A stretch of DNA of 64,000 nucleotides from Uranotaenia lowii (lineage: Eukaryota; Arthropoda; Insecta; Diptera; Culicidae), in assembly GCF_029784155.1 (NCBI RefSeq), contig NC_073692.1:153480334-153544333 (forward strand), read 5' to 3'. Made by a program: the position numbers and the translations under genes. Shown here one piece after another: positions 21,993-33,949 of this stretch. The notes below the pieces were generated by a model. That model was given only the letters and a program-made list of their open reading frames with translations. It ran no database searches and was not told the DNA's origin. Positions within the stretch are counted from its first letter, which is position 1. The number at the start of each line of letters is the position of its first letter.

Positions 21993-24449
21993 ATGGCCGA
22001 CGATCTTCGACATATGTCCAAACAGGAACGGATTTTGTGGAGTCTGCTAGAGAGCTTTGAAGATTTCCTTCACGACTACGACGACGATCGGGATCATGGC
22101 TCACTTCAACCACGATTAACTAAGTTGGATGAAGCCTACGACAAGTTTTGCGATCTGCGAGTTCGAATAGAGATGATCCTTGAAGACATTGAAGAGGAAT
22201 CTGAAGACGGCGACGATAAGAAGGAAGTTCGAAAACGAGAAAACAAAAAAGTTTATAAAGGTTTTGTGACACAGTACTTTTCCTTGAAACAACAGCTGTT
22301 GTCAAAGATGGAGTCGATTCCTGCACGACCATCTCAATCCTCTGTCTCCGACGCGGTTTTGCCGTGTCACACTAAATATCCGGAACTTCAGCTGCCGACC
22401 TTCTCCGGGAAACTGTTGGATTGGATCAATTTCCGGGACAACTTCAAATCGCTGATTCATGATAATTTCCAGTTGAACGATATGGATAAGTTTAACTACC
22501 TCCGGACATCACTGAGAGACGACGCACTTCTCCATATCAATCCAATCCAAGTTTCAGCGACGAATTACAGCCTAGCATGGAGCACTCTTGAATCGAAGTA
22601 TGAGAATCATAAATTGATAGCTCAGGAGCATATGAAGGCACTTTTTGCCACATCTGCCATACGAGCAGAAAGTTACGAAGCGTTGAATGCACTGTTGTCG
22701 ACGTTTAAAATAAACCTTCAACAATTAGAAAAACTAGGCCAGAAGACAAGCAACTGGAGCACATTGTTAGCGTTTATGCTCTCACAAAAATTGGATGCCG
22801 AAACATACCGTCTGTGGGAAACCCACCATGCTTCCAAAACCGTCCCCACCTACGAAGCCATGGTTGAGTTTCTAGAAAACCATTGTTCGATCCTGCAGTC
22901 AACAGCCAGTCGCAGTGCCGACGATCATCATCGAAACATTAGAGCTCCAATCATTCATAGCACAGTCACATCAGAGGAATCCTGCCCTATCTGCCACAAC
23001 GGAAGACACAACGCAGAGCAATGCATCAGATTTAGCAGGATGCGGATTATCGACCGGAAGTTTTTGGTGCGCAGATTAGGACTCTGTTTGAATTGTTTAA
23101 ATTCCGGACATTTTACTGCTGACTGTTCGCAAGGAACCTGTTCTAAGTGTGGACAATATCATCACGATCTTTTGCACCCGTATTCTCCCAACCGAAACAA
23201 TCCATCCAACATGCAGAACTTCGCTCAAGACCCACGAAGACCTCAACGCGCGGACAGTCAATCAAGAAGGGAACCTTATACACAACAGGCTCAGTCCCGG
23301 ATGGATAGCAACCAATCTCCACAGAACACCGCACAACCTACACAACAGCCACCTCCCACAAACACACCCACTACTAGCCATCACACTTCTACTCTATTCA
23401 GTACACAACAGAACATCCGCAATGCTATTCTATCGACAGCGGTCGTTATGCTAGCTGATAGCAACGGAAACACAGTTTTAGCCCGTGCTTTGTTGGACAA
23501 TGGGTCCCAAATATCTTTGATTACCGAAGAATTGTCGAAGAAGCTGAATTTTGTCCGTGTTCAAGAAAGTCTTCCCGTAAAAGGTGTTGGAGGGTCTACA
23601 ACTGTTTCGAAAGAATCTGTCCTAGCTCGTATTGTTTCCACCAAATCTTCATTTACTACCACCGAGACGAAATTGTTTGTGCTACCACAAATCACGTTAG
23701 ATTTGCCCCAAACAAGCATTGACGTTAGTAACTGGAGATTGCCACCTTTGGGCAGTCTGGCAGATCCCACGTTCAACGAGTCCAGCTCAGTCGATCTGGT
23801 CATAGGAATCTCCACCTTTTATGAATTGTTGTTAGCGGAGAAGATGAGGATCACTAACGCTGGTCCTATTCTACAAAACACTAAGCTGGGATGGATAGTG
23901 GCAGGAGAGCTTCCGGAAACGTCAGTAGCTACTAACAGCGCCATAGCTCCTGCACTTGCTTGCCATGAAGTACTGCCACATTCGAACAAAGTTTGGAAAT
24001 TGGAGTCCACCAGAACGAAAATAGAAGAGCCAACCAGTGAATATGTTTTCGATCACACTACCACTAAAGTTTTTGATGGAAAATCAGATGCATCATATCC
24101 ACAAAGATTTTTGTTGAAGCAGTTTCTGAAGGTTTTAACAAAAAACGTGGTTTTCTTTGTGCTTTATCTTGTATCGTTTGCTGTTGACGAGATGTTTGAT
24201 CACATTTGTTGGAGTCCATTCATCGTCTTAGTGAATATGCTTCTCCAAGAGCTTTGCGAAGTAAAGCTGTTTTGTGAAGAATCATGTGAAATTGGACACT
24301 GGTTCTGTAGGCTTAAGATCAAATATTGGAGTCTAAGAATTGTTGATTCAACGATAGTTCATTTACTGCAAAAACGGGATAGAATGCGGGATTCAACAAC
24401 ATCTCGGAAAGGATCAACAACAGATTACATTATAAATCCCGATCCATAA
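21993..24449 (+). CDS. BEL/Pao gag-protease polyprotein with a foreign C-terminal tail
   Basis: An uninterrupted 818-codon frame from the ATG at 21993 (MADDLRHMSKQERILW); an in-frame GTG 12 bases upstream is not a likely start. The first ~300 residues are a Gag domain with acidic and coiled stretches and the PELQLPTFSGKLLDWINFRD motif typical of BEL gag. Residues about 331-394 hold zinc-knuckle motifs: CPICHNGRHNAEQC, CLNCLNSGHFTADC and a third CSKCGQYHHDLLH. A Gln/Pro/Thr-rich linker follows. The retroviral-type aspartic protease has its active site at residue 502 as LLDNGSQ, where DSG is more usual; the Asp and Gly are kept. The KLGWIVAGELPE block closes this domain. From about residue 697 the sequence no longer resembles BEL pol and has hydrophobic stretches (FFVLYLVSFAV, FIVLVNMLL) of unknown origin. 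Confidence 0.85.
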   Translation: MADDLRHMSKQERILWSLLESFEDFLHDYDDDRDHGSLQPRLTKLDEAYDKFCDLRVRIEMILEDIEEESEDGDDKKEVRKRENKKVYKGFVTQYFSLKQQLLSKMESIPARPSQSSVSDAVLPCHTKYPELQLPTFSGKLLDWINFRDNFKSLIHDNFQLNDMDKFNYLRTSLRDDALLHINPIQVSATNYSLAWSTLESKYENHKLIAQEHMKALFATSAIRAESYEALNALLSTFKINLQQLEKLGQKTSNWSTLLAFMLSQKLDAETYRLWETHHASKTVPTYEAMVEFLENHCSILQSTASRSADDHHRNIRAPIIHSTVTSEESCPICHNGRHNAEQCIRFSRMRIIDRKFLVRRLGLCLNCLNSGHFTADCSQGTCSKCGQYHHDLLHPYSPNRNNPSNMQNFAQDPRRPQRADSQSRREPYTQQAQSRMDSNQSPQNTAQPTQQPPPTNTPTTSHHTSTLFSTQQNIRNAILSTAVVMLADSNGNTVLARALLDNGSQISLITEELSKKLNFVRVQESLPVKGVGGSTTVSKESVLARIVSTKSSFTTTETKLFVLPQITLDLPQTSIDVSNWRLPPLGSLADPTFNESSSVDLVIGISTFYELLLAEKMRITNAGPILQNTKLGWIVAGELPETSVATNSAIAPALACHEVLPHSNKVWKLESTRTKIEEPTSEYVFDHTTTKVFDGKSDASYPQRFLLKQFLKVLTKNVVFFVLYLVSFAVDEMFDHICWSPFIVLVNMLLQELCEVKLFCEESCEIGHWFCRLKIKYWSLRIVDSTIVHLLQKRDRMRDSTTSRKGSTTDYIINPDP

Positions 24450-24532
24450 TTGTCCAAGAATCCACCAGATCATCGTTAGTATTTTAAGCCGCAACAAATC
24501 CCGAATAGCAACAGAAATGATAAGTATTTTCC

Positions 24533-25340
24533 GCCCCCATGAGGGGCATCGTTGGCACTGGCGGCACATTTGGTCGTATTTGCCAGGGGGCCAAACATCA
24601 AGTTATGTACAACTCTACCTGTTTATTTGCGAAACCTAAAGAAGTTTCTCTCCGCCAGAATTGTATACTGCATCGTTGTTCGTCCAGAGATGTCGACAAA
24701 CGGAAGACTCCATTATCTATTGCTATGCTCAGTTATCTGTAAATTCCTAATATGGCTCTCAACTCATCAGAAAATAAGTACACGCCCCCATGAGGGGCTC
24801 TATTGGCACTGGCGGCGCATCAGCTGCAATTGCCGGGGGCCAATAACTAAGTTACGTGCTACCCTATTTGTTAGCTTGCGGAAACTACAGTACCTTTTCT
24901 CCGTCAGGATACATGCATCGCACCGTTAGCTCTTAGATGTTCAAGATGATCAGGCCAAGTCAACGAACCCGTTGAGACCAACATTTCTTCATCAGGGCTT
25001 CAGGAAACCTTTTCACCATTTTCCTCATCTATCTGGAGGTCATCATTATCACGAGCACGTATCATCACAAGTAATTTAGCCCCAAAGAGGGCATTTTGGC
25101 AGCTAGCGACATTATGGTCGTGATTGCCAGGGGCAGAACCCTAAGTTAAGTTTGTTTGTTTTATATTTGGGCAGAGCTCAATCGGATTCCTTCTGATTTG
25201 TAGGAAAGTCGCATTTGGAACGTTGTTTTACTGGTCGACTGCTGGATCACCTCAGTATTTTCAGCCCCCTTGAGGGGCGCTCTGGTTTTGACGAAAATTA
25301 GAATTCGTTGATGCCTGGGGGCCACAGCGCAAGTTATGTT
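24533..25340 (+). repeat. Four diverged hairpin modules in the BEL/Pao 3' tract
   Basis: Modules begin at 24533, 24784, 25079 and 25264. Each starts with a short hairpin (GCCCCCATGAGGGGC; in the third GCCCCAAAGAGGGC; in the fourth GCCCCCTTGAGGGGC). About 50 bases later each has GCC(A/T/G)GGGGGCC or a near form, followed by AAGTTA-(C/T)-GT. The loops vary while the stems stay paired. The later G-rich part could also pair with the leading C run, giving two alternative folds. Spacing is 251, 295 and 185 bp. The modules have no shared open frame, so selection on RNA structure is more likely than on protein. The function is unknown. Confidence 0.75.
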
Positions 25341-25587
25341 GCATTTATGAATGTAGTCAATCCAGAATCAAACGTTTTTGTCTCCAGCAGGAAAACGTTG
25401 CTACCCCAGGATCGTACTTGCGAAAACAACCAGGTCGTCATCGGTCAGTTGAAGGGGCATTGGATCAGGGCACGAGTGCCAATACTCATTGCAGCCAACG
25501 TTAGCCAAGGTCGAAGATGTCAATGCTGAAGAAGTGGAACCCGAGTAGATCATAGTGTTAAGTGTTTTAATTAGGTGTTGAGTGAAC

Positions 25588-25602
25588 TCAAGGCGGGCGG
25601 TA
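25588..25602 (+). promoter_or_regulatory. Polypurine-like tract before the BEL 3' LTR
   Basis: The purine-rich CAAGGCGGGCGGTA stretch lies directly before the 3' LTR, where the plus-strand primer is expected. It is interrupted by C residues. Confidence 0.5.
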
Positions 25603-26058
25603 TGTTCGCGCCAAACAGCAGCGGGCGCGAGTTATGAATAATTGAACATTGATATCCGCATCAGCCAGTGGCTAATAATTACAAGCAGCGACAATTGTTC
25701 ACCGCTGCCACACGCATCTACAGTGGTCAGGACGAACAATGCGTGTGTGCAAAGTGGAAAAGGGAATGACCGATAACCGATCATACTCGATCGGTGATTT
25801 ACGTGCTGCTGAGGGTAGCAAGTAGCTAGTTAGAAAGTGATGATTGAATTGATCACCCGGGTCGGTCGTTAGCATTCGTCTAAAAATACAGTCCACTGTT
25901 TCTCTGTTGAATTTATCGTATTTTATTTGAGTAAAAATATATGTTTCCGTGATCGTATCACCTGTAGTGCGTGCAATTAATTATCGTCCGAACATTCTAC
26001 GTTTGGGAACTTCCGTTGGTTTACCGGACCGGCGATTTTTTGGGGATTGGCCTCAACA
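25603..26058 (+). repeat. BEL/Pao 3' LTR
   Basis: Matches the 5' LTR over its full 456 bp in my reading and is followed by the target duplication ATATC at 26059-26063. Confidence 0.95.
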
Positions 26059-26063
26059 ATATC

Positions 26064-26829
26064 TTAAACAGAAGAGAAGTTCTTCGGTAAATGGTAGGGT
26101 CAACTGATGTTATCATGAACTAAGATCATACTTTTTTTTCATATCTGTTTATAACTACCCACGCAGGTTAATATGGGGTAGAAATGAACACTGTTAAGAT
26201 ATTTGTAACGTTAAAATTTTAAGTGTTGGCAAAATTTCTTGAGAAATCTAAAGACTGCGTTTAGATACGATGTGTGGCCTTTAAAAATTTACCCTTAATT
26301 AGTCATGGGGAATTTTTGTATTCACAAAGGAACATGGAATCTTGAACATACAATCTCATATTCACAGATTTTAGAATCTGATGAAGTTATATGAAATGGA
26401 TTATTCTCAAGATCTTGACAGTTCTTGGTGTTGTAAACATTAAAGATAAGTTTAGATAGTCAAACAATGCCTAAAAACGAGTGTTAATAATCCTCTGTGA
26501 ATTAGTATGATGAATGTTTAGCAAAAAATTATATTACACTCGAAGATGCTGTTATTACTGACTGTGAAACGTCTAAAAACAACATTTTTACTAAATTTAC
26601 TGTAACAAGGGAGTTACATGATTGAACGCCCTCAGAACAATTTCAAATTCTATGTAGCGACATGGATTCTGTGAGCTGTAGTAACACAATTGATATCTGT
26701 ACCACATCAAAACAATTTGTTAATATGAATTAAAACCCCATTACGATTTTGTGTAGGATTTTTTTTCTATCATTTATATAAATGTGATGAAAACCTTAAA
26801 AAAGATTCAAATTCGTCTAAGTGTTCTAT
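26064..26829. other. Non-coding spacer between the BEL and copia elements
   Basis: AT-rich sequence without open frames of note or recognised repeats. Confidence 0.55.
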
Positions 26830-26834
26830 TATTT

Positions 26835-26969
26835 TGAAGAACGAAGCGACTTATGATCAAGCAAGCCTTGGAATAGTTAGTCATTAAGTTGGAGAGAAAA
26901 TAAAAATTAGTCTTAATTTGTCCATCATCGAAACAAGTTGTTTCTCTCGATCTACTGCCTAGTCCAATA
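26835..26969 (+). repeat. copia 5' LTR
   Basis: Begins TGAAGAACGAAGC and ends AGTCCAATA. The end is set by the match to the 3' LTR and the position of the target duplication. Very short for an LTR but equal in length to its partner. Confidence 0.85.
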
Positions 26970-26983
26970 GATTATGGGCCTAC
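26970..26983 (+). promoter_or_regulatory. copia primer-binding site (initiator tRNA-Met type)
   Basis: GATTATGGGCCTACG starts directly after the LTR. It resembles the complement of the anticodon-loop half of initiator tRNA-Met (TTATGGGCCCAG), the primer type used by copia-like elements. The site at 37484-37497 is a closer match. Confidence 0.65.
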
Positions 26984-27029
26984 GATTTTTTCAAGTTCCC
27001 TGCAAGTAGTTTCTTGAAGATTGTTGAGG

Positions 27030-27690
27030 ATGGACGGAAGTCGTTACAGCATTGAAAAGCTGAGGAGCGGAGGATATGAGTCCTGGAGGTTCAAGACCGA
27101 AATGCTCTTGATTCGAGAAAACCTTTGGAAGTTCGTGAGCGGCGTTGCACCGGAACCTACTACGGAAGTCTGGATCGAAGGCGGTGCGAGGGCACGGGCC
27201 ACCATAGCCCTTTTGGTGGACGATAGCCAACACCCCCATATCTGGTACTGTACAACTTCAAAGGCGACCTGGGAGGTATTGAAGAACCATCACCAGAAGC
27301 AGATGATGTCCTCGAAAGTTTCAATCCTGAAGAAGATCTGCCGTTCGGAATTCAAGGAGGATGACAGCATGGAAAATTTTCTTTTTCACATGGACGAGTT
27401 GTTCCAATGATTGGAAAACGCCGGCCAAGCCATGGACGAGCAAATGAAGGTTGCCATGGTGATGAAAAGCATGCCCGACACCTACGACGCGCTCATTACC
27501 GCACTTGAAAGCAGATCTGACGACGAGCTGAAAATGGAGCCGAAAATTACTCGACGAGGCACAGAAGCGGTTGAAGAAGATACGTCCCAGTGAAGCACTT
27601 CTCAGAACGGGCCGAAACGAAACCGGCAGGAAGGTGGTCTGTAACTCCTGTGGGAAGCCAGGCCATTTCGAGCGGAATTGCCCCGAATCA
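27030..27690 (+). pseudogene. copia gag with zinc knuckle, broken
   Basis: Starts at the ATG at 27030 (MDGSRYSIEKLRSGGYESWR). A TGA stops the frame at 27408. The same frame continues in LENAGQAMDEQMKVAMVMKS as gag, and a shift near 27550-27600 moves to the frame with the zinc knuckle CNSCGKPGHFERNC (27640-27681). Gag would form the particle and bind the element RNA; this copy cannot be translated through. Confidence 0.85.
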
Positions 27691-27769
27691 CCTGCCCAAG
27701 GAGATGCAACCGAAACCGAAAGGGAAGACGGCCAACGTGAGTAAAGCAAATCCATTCGCATTTACTGCA

Positions 27770-28075
27770 CGCAACGAAACACAACAGAAGCGTTCCTGGA
27801 TAGTAGATTCGGGTGCCACATCTCAAATGGCTCGAATCGAAAGTTTTTCACCAAACTACGATGCTGTACAAGTTTGACGATTACCTTGACCGATGCTAGC
27901 GAAACGTCCGTGAAGGGTATCGGAACTGGTCACCTGTTTGCATACGATGGAGCTGGAGCGATTCAAGAAATTGTCCTGTCCGATGCGTTTTACGTCCCCG
28001 ATTTGGAATCAAACCTGATTTCAGTCGGAAAACTCATCACGAAAGGGGCGGAAGTCATTTTCACGAAGCAATGAG
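27770..28075 (+). pseudogene. copia protease region
   Basis: The active-site motif SWIVDSGATSQMAR is at about 27797-27835. Downstream, after a stop and frame change, comes the typical VLSDAFYVPDLESNLISVGK segment at about 27980-28030. The frame ends at 28074. Confidence 0.85.
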
Positions 28076-28109
28076 GCTGCGTTATCCAAAGCGGCGGCCG
28101 TGTAGCAGC

Positions 28110-28705
28110 TGTATTGGCGGTGTGTTTCTTCTAAAGACCCCGGAGGAGATTTCCCATCAAGCGTTCCTGCATCCGAAGAACTGTATCCACAGTTGACATC
28201 GAAAGTTGGGTCACCGTGATTGTGAAGCAGTTCAACGATCAGTGCGTGAAGGTTTGACAACAGGCATTTCCATCAGCAAGTGTGACGTCGAGAAGACGTG
28301 CGAGTGCTGTGTGGAATTTAAAATGGTGCGCTTGTAATTTCCCCCGAAAGCGCAGAGAGAATCGTCAAAACCTTTGGTCCTCATCCACACCGATATTTGT
28401 GGTCCTATAAATACAACTTCGATTGGCGGATCAAGATGTTTTTTGACGAATGGTTTAAGTTTTACCGAGCCGAAGGAATCGTTCCTCAGTTCACTGCTGC
28501 ATATTCCCCGCAGCAAAATGGAGTTGCTGAAAGGAAAAACCGAAGCTTGGTAGAGATGGCACGCTGTTTGATTCAAGATGCCAAGATGAGTTACCGATTC
28601 TGGGCGGAAGCAATCAAGAAGAGAAGACGCCGTTCGAGTTATGGTTTGGGAAAGTGCCGAGCTATGCAGACCTACATCTCTTTGGTTGCACTGTTTACGT
28701 AAAAG
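28110..28705 (+). pseudogene. copia integrase with internal deletion
   Basis: The zinc-binding part is decayed. The core begins at LIHTDICGP (first catalytic Asp at 28391). Within about 20 residues the sequence jumps to FDEWFKFYRAEGIVPQF and TAAYSPQQNGVAERKNR, which contains the catalytic Glu. The segment that should hold the second Asp (RSDNGGEF type) is missing; I estimate 80-90 residues are gone. This loss alone would inactivate integration. Confidence 0.8.
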
Positions 28706-28792
28706 TCTCATCGCCACAGCGATAGAAGCTGGATCCGAAAGCCGTCAAGCTCACATTCATCGGCTACTCAAGAGAACATAAGGCGTTCAAGT

Positions 28793-29772
28793 TTGTCGAT
28801 CCAAGTAGGTACTGACCAAGTTGTGATAAGCCGTGACGTCCGATTCATCGAGATGGAAGAAGATGACTTAGCTGAGACGAAAACTGTGGAATACGAGTCA
28901 CCGCTGAAAAGTTCAACTCGTAGTACCACAGGTAAAGTTCCTGTACGTTTTCCCGAAACTACCGGTCTGGCAAGGGAGATTTGTACCGAACCGAGGTCGT
29001 ACAAGGAAGCCATCAATTGTGAAGAATCCGAATTTTGGAAAGCCGCCATGATCGAAAAGATGCAGTCGTTAACCGAAAATGGAACGTGGAAGTTGGTCCC
29101 AATGCCGGCCGATCGTAAGCCAGTCGGCAACAAATGGATCTTCAAACGCAAGCTGGACGAGAAAGGTGAGGTGATCCGGCACAAAGCCCGTTTGGTCGCC
29201 CAGGGCTTCACCCAAAAGTACGGTACCGATTACGACGAAGTTTTCGCACCAGTGTGGTTCGTCAAGTCACATTCAGAACCTTGTTGACGGTCGCCAGCCA
29301 GAAGGGTTTGTTGGTGAAGCATGCAGATGTGAAGACCGCTTATCTGAACGGTGACCTCAAAGAGACGGTCTACATGCGGCAGCCGCCTGGTTACGAAAAG
29401 GATGGTCCGGGCACTGTATGTCTCTTGAGGAGGAGTCTCTATGGCCTTAAGCAAGCAGGTCATGTCTGGAACAAGAAAATAGACAGCGTTCTGAAGCAGC
29501 TCGAGTTCAAGCAATCTGCCAACGATCCTTGTTTGTACGTGCAGGACAAAGATGGAAAGCGAATTTATCTCGTCGTTTACGTAGACGACATGGTCATCGC
29601 TTGTGGAGACGAGAAGCAGTATGAAGATTTGATTCAATCATTGAACCGATTCTTCACTGTAACATCCCTGGGAGATATTCGCCATTTCCTGGGAATTCAA
29701 GTTCAGCTTGACGAAGTCGGGTTTACTCTCGGCCAGAAAAGTTACATCAAGAAACTTTTGGAGAGATTTTGA
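28793..29772 (+). pseudogene. copia reverse transcriptase, one frameshift
   Basis: The first part (MIEKMQSLTENGTWKLVPMP, then KWIFKRKLDEKGEVIRHKARL) stays open to 29287. A frameshift at about 29255 moves to the next frame: LLVKHADVKTAYLNGDLKE, LLRRSLYGLKQAGHVWNKKI and the catalytic YVDDM at 29578-29592. The frame ends with a TGA at 29770, then the polypeptide continues in the RNase H region. Confidence 0.9.
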
Positions 29773-31309
29773 ATGGATCAAGCGAAGCCGTCGAAAATTC
29801 CGTTGGATCCTGGCATCAACAGCAAAAGGAGGAGACGGAGAAGCTGCCTAACAACCAACAGTATGCCAGCTTAATCGATGGTTTGCTGTATGTGGCAGTG
29901 AATACTCGACCGGACGTAGCTGTGAGTTTATCGATCCTTGGTCGATCTGTTAGCAGTCCCAGCCAAGCGGATTGGAACGAGGCGAAACGGATTCTGCGAT
30001 ATCTCAAGCACACTGTAGACCATCAACTAGTCCTTGGAACGAATGACCAGAAGCTGACAGTCCACGTGGATGCGGATTGGACCGGAGTCGCGAAAACCAG
30101 GAAGTCCAATTCTGGCTACATTTTCCTTATGGGTGACGGTCCGATTTGTTGGGGCTCGAGGAAGTAGGAGTGTGTTGCCCTAAGTAGCACCGAAGCCGAG
30201 TTCATCGCCTGGGGTCCGTCCATTAATGATGTCACGCGTTAGGGGGGGAGAGGGGGTTTCGATTTTGTGACAATTTGTGACATGGGGGGGAGGGGGTTCA
30301 GCTTGAGCGTGACATCACTTATCATTACAAAAAAAAAAGAAAACAGCTAAACAATAACAAATATTTTTATCCTAAATTCAACAAAACTATTCTTGCACCA
30401 TTCATTTAATGAATAATAATACTCACGTAATCACTTTTGGTAAATTTTATGAGCATAAGAAAGTTCAGAACAACACTTCCACTGCAACACTCAGGAAAGT
30501 CCTTCCCACTAAAATTGTGGCAAAACTTTAACAGGATTGCTTGGCTATTCTAACCTGTGGAGAAGATTTAGATTGTGAATGGATTGAAGAAGAGGAACTA
30601 GATTTGGATGGTTTCGACATCGTCGCTGATGCTGCAGCTACTGCCTCGACTTTCCCGGTCTTTGATATGGAAAGTCATCAACATAATCCTTAGACTCATG
30701 ATTGCAATGTGTTTTAAGCAATGATTGAAGGCTTGTTAAAAGTTATTAACCTTTACTTTCAATTCTTTGAATAAAACTGATGAATTTTAAAAAGCAACAT
30801 TTTTAATCAAATTTCTAAAGTGCTGAAAATTTTACTCCAGGGGGGGGGGGGGCTTAGGAAAACGTGACGTAATACAAAAAGGGGGATTACGGAAGTTGTG
30901 ACAATATGTGACAGAGGGGGGAGGGGGGGTTAAAATTTTCCAAATTTTGCGTGACATCATTTATGGACGGCCCCTTGCAGAATGCTGTAAGGAATTTTTG
31001 TGGATTGATTGTTTGCTACGAGATTTCCACGTGGTCCGATCAAAGCCAATTATCGTTCATGAGGATAATCAATCCTGCATGAAGCAACTGGAAGGAGGGA
31101 AGTTCCACAACCGATCCAAACATGTGGACACCCGTTATCATTTCGTGCGAAAACTGAAGGAAGATGGGATTATCAACATCGATTATTGCCCTACTGAACT
31201 GATGATTGCCGATATGCTGACGAAGCCCTTGACTCAAGTAAAATTAAGGAAATTCCGAGAAGCTGCTAGAATACATCCGTCGAAGAGGAGTGAAGAACGA
31301 AGCAACTGA
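29773..31309 (+). pseudogene. copia RNase H, split by a MITE
   Basis: The 5' part has LLYVAVNTRPDVAVSLSILG, VHVDADWTGVAKTRKSNSGY and ends in LSSTEAEFIA at 30209. The MITE 30211-30974 follows. Coding resumes with ECCKEFLWIDCLLRDFHVV and HEDNQSC, then HVDTRYHFVRKLKEDG and ADMLTKPL, ending just before the 3' LTR. The purine-rich CGAAGAGGAG directly before the LTR at 31291 is the likely plus-strand primer. Confidence 0.9.
30211..30974. mobile_element. 764-bp G-rich MITE inserted in copia RNase H
   Basis: Terminal inverted repeats of about 26 bp: the left GGGTCCGTCCATTAATGATG and TCACGC, the right GCGTGACATCATTTATGGAC and GGCCCC. Both ends carry runs of G with GTGACAATTTGTGACA-type motifs in between. 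Joining the flanks leaves the host frame open, and I see no clear target duplication. The interior has no transposase. It is younger than the copia copy it interrupts. Confidence 0.8.
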
Positions 31310-31425
31310 TGATCAAGCAAGCCTTGGAATTGTTAGTCATTAAGTTGGAGAGAAAATAAAAATTAGTCTTACTTTGTCCATCATCGAAACAAGTTGTTTC
31401 TCTCGATCTACTGCCTAGTCCAATA
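31291..31425 (+). repeat. copia 3' LTR
   Basis: 135 bp, about four differences from the 5' LTR, followed by the target duplication TATTT at 31426-31430. Confidence 0.85.
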
Positions 31426-31430
31426 TATTT

Positions 31431-33949
<2,519 letters not shown>

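Larger units (their letters stand above)
20691..26058 (+). mobile_element. BEL/Pao LTR retrotransposon lacking pol enzymes (non-autonomous)
   Basis: The element has two 456-bp LTRs that I read as identical, a 5-bp target duplication ATATC (20686-20690 and 26059-26063), a primer-binding site, an 818-codon gag-protease frame and a purine-rich tract before the 3' LTR. The interior is about 4.46 kb. No reverse transcriptase, RNase H or integrase motif is found in any frame. After the protease domain the frame changes character near 24085, and about 1.15 kb of non-coding repeated modules fills the rest. Identical LTRs mean a recent insertion, so the defective form itself probably moved, using pol from a relative. 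Confidence 0.9.
26835..31425 (+). mobile_element. Degenerate Ty1/copia LTR retrotransposon
   Basis: Flanked by the 5-bp duplication TATTT (26830-26834 and 31426-31430). Two 135-bp LTRs differ at about four positions (roughly 3 percent). The primer-binding site follows the 5' LTR. Order of domains is copia-type: gag, zinc knuckle, protease, integrase, reverse transcriptase, RNase H. Several frameshifts and stops, a deletion in integrase and a 764-bp MITE insertion have disabled it. The low LTR divergence beside many coding lesions may mean it was already defective when it inserted. Confidence 0.9.

Noticed and set aside
27030..31309. An intact copia polyprotein gene
   Set aside because: At least five frame breaks, an integrase deletion and a MITE insertion rule this out.
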